The position numbers and the translations under genes were made by a program. Positions 54,756-63,914 of a stretch of 64,000 nt of DNA are shown piece after piece. The notes under the pieces were generated by a model, which was given only the letters and a program-made list of their open reading frames with translations, was not told the DNA's origin and did no database searches. Within the stretch, counting starts at the first letter, position 1, and every line of letters starts with the position of its first letter. This DNA is from Paenisporosarcina sp. OV554 (lineage in GTDB: Bacteria; Bacillota; Bacilli; Bacillales_A; Planococcaceae): contig NZ_QBUC01000008.1 of the NCBI RefSeq assembly GCF_003058165.1, positions 1 through 64,000 of the forward strand, in the 5' to 3' direction.

Positions 54756-55175
54756 CTACACAACAGGTAATTCTTTATGCTCTTTTTCAGTGAAAATGAA
54801 ATCTTCTTTTGCTTGTGATTCTTTATTCACATGTTTGTGCTCAGAGGATTCGTCAATTCTAGGTTTCGTTTGTAAAAACTGGACTTCTTCAACGATTACT
54901 TCTGTTACGAATATGCGATTGCCATCTTCTTTTTGATAGGATCTGGAATGGATATGCCCATTAATCCCAACAAGAGAGCCTTTACCACAATATTTAACTG
55001 TGTGTTCGGCCAGTTTCCCCCATACGGTGCATAGCACGAAATCCGCTTCATCTCCTTTTGCATTTTTGTAGGTACGTTGTATGGCTAAAACAAAACTTGC
55101 TTGCACTCTGCCTTCTGACAAATGACGAAGTACCGGATTCTTTGTCATTCTCCCAATCATCCCAACTTGATTCAT
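54756..55175 (-). CDS. ssbB: Single-stranded DNA-binding protein SsbB (YwpH)
   Basis: 139-residue OB-fold protein (MNQVGMIGRMTKNPVLRHL; VLCTVWGKLAEHTVKYC; GSLVGINGHIHSRSY). The C-terminus lacks the acidic DDDLPF tip of housekeeping SsbA, typical of the competence paralogue. AAGGAGG precedes the ATG. ComK-type boxes lie upstream. Coats incoming ssDNA during transformation in B. subtilis. Confidence 0.93.
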   Translation of the reverse strand: MNQVGMIGRMTKNPVLRHLSEGRVQASFVLAIQRTYKNAKGDEADFVLCTVWGKLAEHTVKYCGKGSLVGINGHIHSRSYQKEDGNRIFVTEVIVEEVQFLQTKPRIDESSEHKHVNKESQAKEDFIFTEKEHKELPVV

Positions 55176-55205
55176 TTATTCACCTCCTTCTTAGGTATTG
55201 AATTT

Positions 55206-55285
55206 ATTGTACAAAGGACTTAAATTGTGCGCAAAGCGACAAAAATTCATTTTGACCACTTTTGTGCAAGGGAAAATTCAATTTT
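55206..55285 (-). promoter_or_regulatory. ComK-type boxes and promoter of ssbB
   Basis: Two AT-boxes fit AAAA-N5-TTTT on the minus strand: AAAATTGAATTTT (55285-55273) and AAAATGAATTTTT (55253-55241), 19 bp apart, next to the 18-bp class of ComK sites. Downstream is -35 TTGCGC (55234-55229), 17 bp, -10 TACAAT (55211-55206). Confidence 0.75.
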
Positions 55286-55431
55286 ACGACTTCTATATTT
55301 TGACAAAAATTGCACAAACCTAATTGGCTGTAGGCTGAAACCCATTTAGTCAAAATGCCGTTTTGCCTTGTTTCCGAAGATTTTTCAACACTGTGTTATA
55401 CTAGATTCAATTATACTTTTGCGGAAAGGCT

Positions 55432-55878
55432 GTGAGCTTATTGAAAACGTTTAAGATGTTGTCCATGACAGTTGTTCAAGGGGGCCAAACCATCTCGATT
55501 CCCCTCGTAGATGGCATCATTATTAATCAAGAAAACAGCCACCGGTCGTGGATTTTGGAAATGTATGTCGATAAAACAGACAGTACATTTTTCGAACAAT
55601 TTAAGAATTCAGGTGAATTGATGGAAGTAAAAGTCGTCATTTCATATCCTGAAAATGAACCAGCAGGCTTTGAAGTAGCTGTATACGCTGTTAAAACAAT
55701 CGGGGATTATGTTTCTGTGTTATTTAAAGGGACGTTAACACGAACCCGTCGTAAGTATGCGGTACAATTGCTGACAGAACTTGTCCAAGATGGATTAACA
55801 GGTGAACAGCTTATAACTCGCTTTGAAAACGATATGCGACAACGACCTCAATTAAAAAAAGACTCGGCTACTGTTTAA
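55432..55878 (+). CDS. ywpF: YwpF-like protein
   Basis: 148 residues; the family begins with KTFKMLSMTVVQGGQ and continues with an all-beta body (VDGIIINQENSHRSWILEMYVD; VLFKGTLTRTRRKYA). In B. subtilis ywpF also lies near ywpB (fabZ) and ywpH (ssbB). The start is an alternative codon near GAAAGG. Function unknown. Confidence 0.82.
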   Translation: MSLLKTFKMLSMTVVQGGQTISIPLVDGIIINQENSHRSWILEMYVDKTDSTFFEQFKNSGELMEVKVVISYPENEPAGFEVAVYAVKTIGDYVSVLFKGTLTRTRRKYAVQLLTELVQDGLTGEQLITRFENDMRQRPQLKKDSATV

Positions 55879-55899
55879 TTACAGCTACCGAGTCTTTTT
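55857..55899 (+). terminator. Terminator overlapping the ywpF stop
   Basis: AAAGACTCGG-c-TACTGT / ACAG-ctA-CCGAGTCTTT stem; the left arm contains the last codons. Confidence 0.9.
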
Positions 55900-55982
55900 C
55901 TATCTGTTCGTTCTACAATAAGAGCAAGGCCTTAGGTCAAACCCTTCCACTGTCAGGGTAAGTCTAAATGCAAAATAAGTAA

Positions 55983-56276
55983 TTACTCATCTTTGTTATC
56001 TGCGTCACGAGCGTCCATGTCATCTTCTAATATTTCTTCTTCTTTCGTATTCGGGTCTTTCATCATGTCTTTATCATTGTCTAAGTTTTTGTCTTCCTGC
56101 GTTGGTTCAACTTGATTTCCGTCATTGGTACCAGGTACTACATCTTGTGTATCCTCACGTACATCTTCCATTGGCGTTTGATTTGCTGGTGGTACATCCT
56201 TGTTATTGTCTCTCATATTACAACCAACTAATAATAAAGCACTCATACCAAATACAATCGTTGTCTTTTTCCACAT
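55983..56276 (-). CDS. Small acidic lipoprotein
   Basis: 97 residues. Signal peptide with lipobox LLVGC (Cys at residue 19), then a disordered tail rich in Asp, Glu, Asn and Pro, ending DMDARDADNKDE. AAGGAGGGAAC precedes the ATG. Surface-anchored, function unknown. Confidence 0.8.
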   Translation of the reverse strand: MWKKTTIVFGMSALLLVGCNMRDNNKDVPPANQTPMEDVREDTQDVVPGTNDGNQVEPTQEDKNLDNDKDMMKDPNTKEEEILEDDMDARDADNKDE

Positions 56277-56501
56277 AAAAAAGTTCCCTCCTTTCTATAA
56301 TCGTTCACCACACTTCGTGTGATTCACAATAGGTTACCCTAGAAAGGAAAGAACTATTTATGCTTTTTATTTTTCTTTTAAAGTGAATAAATCGTATGCT
56401 GCTTTATCTTTAGACGCATAATAATAAAGTAATAATTTTTTTTTGAACAAAAGTAAATTACATTACGTTAAAAATTAGTATTCCCTTTGCCACTGTTTTT
56501 A

Positions 56502-56948
56502 TTATGTTGTTTTTTCAACAATGGGTCCAAGAGCAAATAAAATATCTGTTTCGCAAGCGATTTCACCATCTACTGTCGCAATTGCATGTCCTTTGCCCAT
56601 TGCACCGCGTATTTTAACAAACTCGACTTCTAATCGAAGTTGATCCCCTGGCACAACTTGACGTTTAAAACGGCAGTTATCAACGCCAGTTAAGAAAGCA
56701 AGACGACCTTTGTTCTCTTCTTTATTCAATAAAGCAACTCCGCCTACTTGTGCTAATGCTTCGATAATTAACACACCTGGCATTACTGGATATCCTGGGA
56801 AATGTCCGTTGAAAAAATCCTCATTAATGGAGACGTTTTTTAACCCAACTGCTCGTTTACCGTCTTCAATTTCAATAATTCGATCAACGAGTAAAAATGG
56901 GTAGCGATGTGGTAAAATCTCTTGAATTTGCTGTGCTGATAATATCAA
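56502..56948 (-). CDS. fabZ: (3R)-hydroxyacyl-ACP dehydratase FabZ
   Basis: 148-residue hot-dog dehydratase of fatty-acid elongation. [14 protein letters not shown] at the start, active-site His in [21 protein letters not shown] with the Glu, and [23 protein letters not shown] start at 56948 after GAGG. In the same mbl-to-ssbB neighbourhood as ywpB of B. subtilis. Confidence 0.96.
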   Translation of the reverse strand: MILSAQQIQEILPHRYPFLLVDRIIEIEDGKRAVGLKNVSINEDFFNGHFPGYPVMPGVLIIEALAQVGGVALLNKEENKGRLAFLTGVDNCRFKRQVVPGDQLRLEVEFVKIRGAMGKGHAIATVDGEIACETDILFALGPIVEKTT

Positions 56949-56992
56949 GTTAGTTTCCTCTTTTCATAAAAAATGCATAAAAGATTGTAGAT

Positions 56993-57310
56993 TTAGGACT
57001 TACCGTTTAATATATCCAAAATGTGTTGCCACGTATCCCATTTCAAGGCATCTTTTGGATTACCGTCACCGACATATCCATAACCAATTGTTAAACCGGC
57101 TGCAATTGCGCCAACTACAAGAGCTGCAACTAGGATGATGCGAAGCCATATCGGGAAAAGACGGATTTGAACCCACCAAGTTTTCTTATTTTCCTTAGTC
57201 TCAGCTTTTTCAGCTTTCTCAACTTTATGCTGCTTCCGCATTGAAGGTGCTTGGGTATTCACTTGTTGTTTTACGTCTTTTACTTCAACGTCTTTTACTC
57301 CATTAGTCAT
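56993..57310 (-). CDS. EpuA-like small membrane protein ('RNA polymerase subunit beta' family)
   Basis: 105 residues. A charged cytoplasmic N-terminus (KVEKAEKAETKENKK) precedes one membrane segment (IWLRIILVAALVVGAIAAGLTIG) and the conserved GYGYVGDGNPKDALKWDTWQHI end. This EpuA family (PF11772) is often misnamed RNA polymerase subunit beta. Located between mbl and fabZ, as usual. Confidence 0.85.
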   Translation of the reverse strand: MTNGVKDVEVKDVKQQVNTQAPSMRKQHKVEKAEKAETKENKKTWWVQIRLFPIWLRIILVAALVVGAIAAGLTIGYGYVGDGNPKDALKWDTWQHILDILNGKS

Positions 57311-57358
57311 GCGTCGCTCTCCTTATCAATTGTGCTTAAGTTGCCGTTCCTTTTAAAG

Positions 57359-58348
57359 TCATTTTGATACTTTACCAATGTTATTTAGCAGCATTCCTGT
57401 CCCAATGGCTACACAATCCATTGGGTGCTCGGCAATCAATACTGGTACTTTAAGGGCATCTGCTAATAAGGAATCAATTCCATGCATTAAAGCACCTCCG
57501 CCAGTTAAAATTACACCGCGATCAATAATGTCAGCGGACAATTCAGGTGGCGTTTTTTCAAGCACATTTTTCGCTGCTTGGATAATTAGTGCAATTGACT
57601 CGCGTAAGCATGTTTCGATTTCTTCAGAATGAACTGTAATGGTACGTGGTAGACCTGTTAACATGTCACGTCCACGAATATCCATTTCTTCATTACGTCC
57701 TCCTACAAACACTGTACCTATCTGTATTTTTATATTTTCAGAGGTGCGTTCACCAATTAATAGTTTATATTCACGTTTTATGTATTGTAAAATATCATTA
57801 TCGAATACATCTCCAGCTACTCTAATTGACTCAGATGTTACAATATCACCCATCGAAAGAACCGCAACATCAGTTGTTCCTCCACCAATGTCAACTACCA
57901 TGTTACCACTTGGTTGGAAAATATCCATACCCGCTCCAATTGCAGCTACTTTTGGTTCTTCTTCTAAATAAACTTTCTTACCTCCAGCTTTTTCAGCAGC
58001 TTCCCGAATAGCTTTTTGCTCTACACTTGTAATATTTGTAGGACAACAAATTAAAATTCGAGGCTTCGAGAAAAATCCTTTGACATCTATTTTATTGATA
58101 AAATGTTTTAACATAGCTTCAGTCACATCAAAATCAGCGATGACTCCATCTTTAAGTGGACGAATAGCCACAATATTTCCCGGAGTACGACCTACCATTT
58201 GTCTTGCTTCTTCCCCTACTGCTAAAACTCGCTTTGTTTTCCGATCCATTGCCACAACTGACGGCTCGTTTAATACAATGCCTTTTCCTTTTACATGTAT
58301 TAAAACATTTGCCGTTCCAAGATCAATTCCAATATCCTTAGCAAACAT
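57359..58348 (-). CDS. mbl: MreB-like cell-shape protein Mbl
   Basis: About 329-residue actin homologue. MFAKDIGIDLGTANVLIHVKG at the start (phosphate 1 DLGTAN), VDIGGGTTDVAV (phosphate 2), VILTGGGALMHGID. The ATG at 58348 gives the family start; a GTG two codons earlier is possible. It organises lateral wall synthesis. Follows spoIIID as in B. subtilis. Confidence 0.95.
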   Translation of the reverse strand: MFAKDIGIDLGTANVLIHVKGKGIVLNEPSVVAMDRKTKRVLAVGEEARQMVGRTPGNIVAIRPLKDGVIADFDVTEAMLKHFINKIDVKGFFSKPRILICCPTNITSVEQKAIREAAEKAGGKKVYLEEEPKVAAIGAGMDIFQPSGNMVVDIGGGTTDVAVLSMGDIVTSESIRVAGDVFDNDILQYIKREYKLLIGERTSENIKIQIGTVFVGGRNEEMDIRGRDMLTGLPRTITVHSEEIETCLRESIALIIQAAKNVLEKTPPELSADIIDRGVILTGGGALMHGIDSLLADALKVPVLIAEHPMDCVAIGTGMLLNNIGKVSK

Positions 58349-58462
58349 GAACACCTTGTTTCCCCTTCCCGTGTTTCCCTAAATATTTTACCGTTCTTTT
58401 TTGTCTCTACTAACTGACTATTCTACCATAAAGCACTATCAATTACATCTTTTTTCACAGAC

Positions 58463-58501
58463 AAAAAACGTTATGACGAGGCTTTCGTCATAACGTTTTT
58501 T
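58463..58501 (-). terminator. Terminator overlapping the 3' end of spoIIID
   Basis: AAAAAACGTTATGACG / CGTCATAACGTTTTTT perfect stem with a GAGGCTTT-type loop. Confidence 0.92.
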
Positions 58502-58760
58502 CGCTTTTTTCTTCCTTTTGTTTCCACATTTGCTTCGTTGCTTCCCCGCCCCGAATATGTCGGATTGACTTATGATAAGCAAGGATTTCACTAACATCTT
58601 TGGCCAGTGCTTCATTCACTAGTTTTAAGCGTTCCGTTAAATCTTTGTGCACCGTACTTTTCGAGTAGCCCGATTTCTTTGCAACCGCGCGTACTGTTAA
58701 ACCCGTCTCATGGACCAATTCACCAAGCTCTAGGCAACGTTTCCGGATCTGTTCGTGCAA
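58488..58760 (-). CDS. spoIIID: Sporulation transcription factor SpoIIID
   Basis: 90-residue HTH regulator of mother-cell genes. RKRCLELGELVHETGLTVRAVAKKSGYSKSTVHKDLTERL carries the HTH, given here by the blocks TVRAVAKKSGYSKSTVHKDL. TTG start at 58760. Its terminator overlaps the last codons. Placed between spoIIQ and mbl as in B. subtilis. Confidence 0.95.
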   Translation of the reverse strand: MHEQIRKRCLELGELVHETGLTVRAVAKKSGYSKSTVHKDLTERLKLVNEALAKDVSEILAYHKSIRHIRGGEATKQMWKQKEEKSEKTL

Positions 58761-58815
58761 GACCGCATCCTTCCGTACCGAACGTTTCCTTTAACGTATG
58801 CTTTAAATTTGGGAC

Positions 58816-59484
58816 TTAGAACGCTAAATACGTACGTGGGTTAACTGCTTCACCTTTATCAATAACTTCGAATTGTAAATGAACACCCGCTGCTGCATTG
58901 AAATCATTTTCAGTTGTAGTCGCAAGCGGTTGACCTTGTGGAACAACATCTCCCACTTTGACTAAAATTTCTTTAACTGAGCGATAACGAGTTACAAGAC
59001 CATCTTCATGTTCAAGTACAACTTCGTCACCAAGGAATGGATCGAGATTTACTTCTTTTACTTTCCCTGTCATCGCAGCTTTGACTTCAAAAGGCTCTCC
59101 ATCAATTGCAATTGCGATTCCGTTATTCGTTTCATACGTTTGATTGAATACAAGAAGGGAATTTTCTTGTGACTCGTCAGAAGCAGTCACATCATAGAAA
59201 TCATTTAAAATTGTCATTTTGTCAAGCATAGCTTCGTCAAACGGGAATTTCATGGATTCCTTTTGCGCATTTACTACAATTTCTTTTCCACTACCGTCAG
59301 CTTCTTTTCCAGGACCTTTTGCAACATTATCCTCCGTGCTGATAAACGCATTATAACCCCAAATCATGCCGACAAATAATAGCGAAAATCCTACGTAAAT
59401 AGCTGGCCAAAGCCATGTTTGTTTCTTACTTGATTTTTTTGATAGAGAAGGATTATTAGATTTTTCCTCTCGCATATTCATCAC
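58816..59484 (-). CDS. spoIIQ: SpoIIQ-like engulfment protein (degenerate M23 domain)
   Basis: 222 residues. One N-terminal membrane segment (LWPAIYVGFSLLFVGMIWGY), then a LytM/M23 domain (about 120-215). The zinc site is degenerate: the first HxxxD position reads GIAIAID and the HxH reads HLQ, so it should not be catalytic. In the forespore SpoIIQ binds SpoIIIAH to form the channel between the cells. Adjacent to spoIID and spoIIID. Confidence 0.9.
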   Translation of the reverse strand: MMNMREEKSNNPSLSKKSSKKQTWLWPAIYVGFSLLFVGMIWGYNAFISTEDNVAKGPGKEADGSGKEIVVNAQKESMKFPFDEAMLDKMTILNDFYDVTASDESQENSLLVFNQTYETNNGIAIAIDGEPFEVKAAMTGKVKEVNLDPFLGDEVVLEHEDGLVTRYRSVKEILVKVGDVVPQGQPLATTTENDFNAAAGVHLQFEVIDKGEAVNPRTYLAF

Positions 59485-59509
59485 CTCTGTTGCTAGTGTT
59501 GTCAGCGAT

Positions 59510-60427
59510 TTAAGGTTTTAAACATGTTGATTGAATAGATTGGAAATTTTTTATTTCGGTTTTTGGATAATAATGCTTTAAGATGTCTTCCGCTTTGCGC
59601 CCCTCCTGCGCCATTGCGTTTGCTCCGTATTGACTCATCCCCACCCCGTGCCCGTATCCCTTCGTTGACACAGCAATAATATTAGGATTAGATGCATCAA
59701 TGTCAAAATCTGTTGATGGGAGCCCCAATATGTCACGAATTTCCCGGCCCGTCCATTCGTGTTTTACGGTTGTCACTTGTTGAATTCGCTGTGATTCATT
59801 GGGTTTTAAAGATAGTTTATTGAAATGATCTGCCGTCCAGTTAAAGCCAAATGCGTCATTCCATTCTTTAAGAGTAAATGTTTTTGTTTGGTTAAACTTT
59901 GGCGAAGTGATATCACCTGTACTTTCGGTCGAAATCAAATAAGGAATTTTGTTCCCGCTATATCCTTCTGCACTTTCCGTCTTACCATTACTAGTCGAGA
60001 AGAACATGGCTGTAATGAGCTCATTGTTATAGGTGAGAATTTGAGAGGCTGTTTCTGCGATTGCTTTTACGATGTTTGCTGGAGGTGTGCGTTCGCTTTC
60101 TGAAATGAACGCCTGGTGTGAGGTTGTAGGTTTAATTGCAGTTGCTCCAAAATTAGTTGTCTTGAGTGCAAATGTTCGAGCTGCAATTGCTTGTGCTTTT
60201 AAAGCCTCTAGGTTGAACGTAGAAGGCATTTCCGCTTGAACGACACCTTTGATGTATTCTTCTATTGGAAGCGGCTCACCAAGCCCCTCCACGCGAATCA
60301 TGACAGGTTCACAAGCAATTGCGTCGTCAGGCGGAGACTCTTCTACATGTTGCGGTAATTTCTTAATTAACTGCAGTGGCAAGAGAAATAAAGAGAGACA
60401 TACGATTATAGTGGCTAAGTATCTCAT
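59510..60427 (-). CDS. spoIID: Stage II sporulation protein D
   Basis: About 305-residue lytic transglycosylase needed for engulfment. One N-terminal membrane anchor (LATIIVCLSLFLLPLQLI), then PIEEYIKGVVQAEMPSTFNLEALKAQAIAARTFAL (shown by the motif VVQAEMPSTFNLEALKAQAI), and near the end GYGHGVGMSQYGANAMA. ATG at 60427 gives MRYLATII; ATG at 60454 is possible. Neither has a clear Shine-Dalgarno. A sigma-E-like pair TCATATAT / CATATATT lies only a few bases upstream. Confidence 0.93.
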   Translation of the reverse strand: MRYLATIIVCLSLFLLPLQLIKKLPQHVEESPPDDAIACEPVMIRVEGLGEPLPIEEYIKGVVQAEMPSTFNLEALKAQAIAARTFALKTTNFGATAIKPTTSHQAFISESERTPPANIVKAIAETASQILTYNNELITAMFFSTSNGKTESAEGYSGNKIPYLISTESTGDITSPKFNQTKTFTLKEWNDAFGFNWTADHFNKLSLKPNESQRIQQVTTVKHEWTGREIRDILGLPSTDFDIDASNPNIIAVSTKGYGHGVGMSQYGANAMAQEGRKAEDILKHYYPKTEIKNFQSIQSTCLKP

Positions 60428-60589
60428 GAAGGAATATATGTATTGAGAGAGCAATATATGAAAAGTGTTAATCGGGATATATGTTTCTGCTTCAACTTAT
60501 AGGGAAGTAGAAATCTTATCGCCCTAGCCCCCCCTTATACTTTAGGTCCAAGATTTTATGGTTTGGTTAACTAAAGAATAAATGTTACC

Positions 60590-61085
60590 TTTCAGTAAAT
60601 ATTCGGCCGAAGATGATATTTCGGCCTCTTTCTGCTTAATTTATTTTTAATACTGAATGTTAGTAGTGACACTTATATAACGGGGAATAAATTTTGACTG
60701 ACAGAAACAATTACTTCAATGCGAAAAGGTTTCCAGATCACTTCGGACGCTTCCTCAGCTGTACTATGTTCTATAGAACTAAGAGGGTGGGCTTGTGACT
60801 TCTTCACTCGCCAACAGATCATCTTGCAGTTGGTGTGCGTCCTTCGCATCCTTGGAACCTAGACGTCCATAGTTATGATTGTTTGGTTTACTATTGCATC
60901 GAAACTTTCTTTAAGTAGATACTCAGCAGAAGATACTATTTCTGCCCTTTTTTATTTTCAAATAGGAGTTAACACTCATTTTATAGAAAAAATTAAAGGG
61001 TACTTTCACTATCGCGGGCTTTTAATGAATTGCAGTCTCAAAATAAAGAAATTGCGATAACCGCCGAAATGGCATCTTCGGTTGG
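60590..61085. repeat. Cluster of dispersed repeats: three hairpins and GCAAGA-hairpin copy 3
   Basis: Hairpins GGCCGAAGAT..ATTTCGGCC (60605-60626), GCAGAAGAT..ATTTCTGC (60926-60945) and, inverted, CCGAAATGGCATCTTCGG (61064-61081). The first two are preceded by TTTGGTT and ACTA and are two copies of one element. Between them, on the minus strand, GCGAAGGACGCAC, TGCAAGATGATC and GTGA-agaag-TCAC (about 60793-60830) match the 26732 and 35487 elements. No gene is supported between 60455 and 61390. Confidence 0.72.
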
Positions 61086-61185
61086 ACTAGGTAAAGGTGA
61101 AGCCAAAGCTCGCCTGAAACGTAAGTAAAAAGTTGCTTCAGTCTTCATGTTTGTAACTAAAGGTTTCACAGTAGCGCATCGAAAA

Positions 61186-61276
61186 GGAATAAACAGCATT
61201 GAATGGCAATAAAGCAATCAAGAACGGGAATAAACACCTCGTGAATGGAAAAAAACCAAAATTACAGGGAATAAAC
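61186..61276. repeat. Word array, GGAATAAA type (second locus)
   Basis: GGAATAAA or a one-base variant at 61186, 61206, 61227, 61247 and 61268 (20-21 bp apart). Same word as 54131-54241, and a GTAACTAAAG like the B-type word just upstream. Confidence 0.82.
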
Positions 61277-61333
61277 ATGGAAATCCTTCCAATCTTTAAT
61301 ATGGCCGCGTCACTGTTAAACAAAATTCAACAA

Positions 61334-61369
61334 AAAAAACCGACATCTGGGTATAAGATGTCGGTTTTT
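61334..61369 (-). terminator. murA terminator
   Basis: AAAAACCGACATCT / AGATGTCGGTTTTT, strong stem with A/T tracts. Confidence 0.93.
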
Positions 61370-61390
61370 GCATAGTATAGGATAAGGGAA

Positions 61391-62689
61391 TTAAACTGTT
61401 TGCATAGTCTTTTCATCAGATGATTCAGATGGGACTCGTTCAATATCTGCACCAAGTGAAGCTAATTTTAAGTGGAAGTTCACGTAACCGCGATCTAAGT
61501 GATAAAGCTCAGTGACACGTGTTACACCTTCAGAAGCTAGACCAGCTAAAATTAATGCTGCAGCTGCACGTAAATCAGTTGCTGCCACTTCTGCACCTTG
61601 TAAATCAGATGGACCTTCCATAATAACAGAACGACCCTCGATTTTAACATTACCGTTCATGCGGCGGAATTCTTCTACGTGCATAAAACGATTTTCAAAT
61701 ACAGTTTCAGTTAGCATACCATTACCAGTTGCCGTTAACATTAATGCCATCATTTGCGATTGCATGTCAGTAGGGAAACCTGGGTGAGGCATTGTTTTAA
61801 TATCAACAGACTTCAATGTTTTAGTTGCACGGATTCGAAGTCCGTCTTCTTCTTCATTGATTTGAACGCCCATTTCTTCCATTTTAGCAATTAGCGCTGT
61901 CATATGTTCAGGAACAGCGTTTACAATTGTAATATCGCCTTGTGTAATTGCTGCAGCTACCATAAATGTACCTGCTTCGATACGGTCAGGGATAATATGG
62001 TGAAGTGTACCTTCAAGCTCTAAAACACCTTCAATGCGAATTGTGTCGGTACCTGCACCAATAACACGTCCACCCATTTCGTTAATGAAGTTTGCTAAAT
62101 CAACAATTTCTGGTTCTTTTGCAGCATTTTCAATAATTGTTGTACCTTCAGCTAAAGCTGCAGCCGTCATAATGTTTTCAGTTGCACCAACGCTTGGGAA
62201 GTCGAAATAGATTTTAGCACCTTTTAGACGACCTTCAGTTTTTGCCTCTACGAATCCGTGACCAAATGAAATTTCAGCGCCCATTGCTTCAAAACCTTTT
62301 AGATGTTGATCGATTGGTCGTGAGCCTATTGCACAACCACCAGGAAGCGCAACTCGAGCAAAACCATTACGAGCTAAAATTGGACCCATGACTAATATAG
62401 ATGCTCTCATTTTACGTACATATTCAAATTGAGCTTCACTTAATAAAGTCTCAGATGAATCGATAATAACTTCATTGCGTTCTGGGTAATATTCTACCGT
62501 AGCTCCTAAGCTTTTTAAAACCTCATTAATCGTATAAACATCAGCTAAATTGGCTACGTCACGAATAATATTTTTTCCTTTAGTAGCTAAAAGAGCTCCA
62601 GCTAAAACCGGTAATACCGCGTTTTTAGCACCTTCAACTCTTACTTTCCCTGTTAACTTGTTGCCGCCTTTTACAACTATCTTTTCCAA
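61391..62689 (-). CDS. murA: UDP-N-acetylglucosamine 1-carboxyvinyltransferase MurA
   Basis: 432-residue first enzyme of peptidoglycan precursor synthesis. The TTG at 62689 follows GGAGG by seven bases and gives [25 protein letters not shown], matching family starts (core block [19 protein letters not shown]). A 24-codon upstream extension is not needed. The active-site Cys (fosfomycin target) is in [24 protein letters not shown] near the end. Located between ywzB and spoIID as in other bacilli. Confidence 0.96.
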   Translation of the reverse strand: MEKIVVKGGNKLTGKVRVEGAKNAVLPVLAGALLATKGKNIIRDVANLADVYTINEVLKSLGATVEYYPERNEVIIDSSETLLSEAQFEYVRKMRASILVMGPILARNGFARVALPGGCAIGSRPIDQHLKGFEAMGAEISFGHGFVEAKTEGRLKGAKIYFDFPSVGATENIMTAAALAEGTTIIENAAKEPEIVDLANFINEMGGRVIGAGTDTIRIEGVLELEGTLHHIIPDRIEAGTFMVAAAITQGDITIVNAVPEHMTALIAKMEEMGVQINEEEDGLRIRATKTLKSVDIKTMPHPGFPTDMQSQMMALMLTATGNGMLTETVFENRFMHVEEFRRMNGNVKIEGRSVIMEGPSDLQGAEVAATDLRAAAALILAGLASEGVTRVTELYHLDRGYVNFHLKLASLGADIERVPSESSDEKTMQTV

Positions 62690-63058
62690 TGATTGACCCT
62701 CCATGTTTTCGAAATTGATTTGATTTTTATCTATCTGTCGATTTAACTCGTATGATGTCATAAATTAGGAATAAAACATTATTAATATTACAGTCATTTT
62801 GTGTTTAACACAAGTATCGATACATTGATTTTTCATAATAAAAATCGACAAGAAACTGTCTTATATGATACGTACATAACGAGGCCTTTGTGTCGGTGAA
62901 AACAAAACTCTTTTTCATATTAAATGAATCTATTAATTTTTTCCCTATATTTAAAGTTTCAAACATCCTTCGACAATTTATTTCCCGGGGAATATTATTT
63001 TCTCTCCATGGCCATAGCTATGAACGATCTTCATCTTTATGGACATAAAGAGCAAATA
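62690..63058. other. Intergenic region between ywzB and murA
   Basis: About 370 bp, AT-rich. It contains two small inverted repeats (ATCGATACTTGTG.. / CACAAGTATCGAT-like half at 62810-62822; TCTCCATGGCCATAGCTATG) but no gene; the murA promoter is not assigned. Confidence 0.35.
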
Positions 63059-63295
63059 CTACATAAAAAGGTACGGTAATTGTTTTGACCAATTCGACAT
63101 TGAGAGGAAAAAGTCGGATACAGTAGTACCTATGGCAATACTCATAAGAATATATAGAAGTTGAACTTGAAACACATGATGTTTTTTGACAATTTTTTCT
63201 ATCATAACTGCTCTTAATGCAAAGAATGTTATTCCAATAAAAAATGCATGCGATAAAACACCTAGAATTGCTTGTTGACCGATTTCATTATACAT
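63059..63295 (-). CDS. ywzB: DUF1146 family membrane protein YwzB
   Basis: 78 residues with two membrane segments (about 7-27 and 44-61) and the family's QQAILGVLSHAFFIGITFFALRA, given by the block GVLSHAFFIGITFFALRA. Sits between atpC and murA as in B. subtilis. AAAGGAG precedes the ATG. Function unknown. Confidence 0.88.
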   Translation of the reverse strand: MYNEIGQQAILGVLSHAFFIGITFFALRAVMIEKIVKKHHVFQVQLLYILMSIAIGTTVSDFFLSMSNWSKQLPYLFM

Positions 63296-63434
63296 ATGTA
63301 TGAACTCCTTTCAACAAAGTTGGTTGTTTTTATAATAAAAGAGACTTTACTTAGGTTTTCGCGAGTATGTCTCTTTCGTCTTGATATCATAATGACAACA
63401 CACAATAAATTCTATTAAGTCGCTATAATAGACA

Positions 63435-63474
63435 TAAAAAAACGAGTCGAAGAGAATGTTTCTCCTCGACTCGT
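63435..63474 (-). terminator. Terminator of the atp operon
   Basis: ACGAGTCGA / TCGACTCGT with a GAGAA/TTCTC upper stem, followed by seven Ts on the minus strand. Confidence 0.92.
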
Positions 63475-63482
63475 CATCTCTT

Positions 63483-63914
<432 letters not shown>

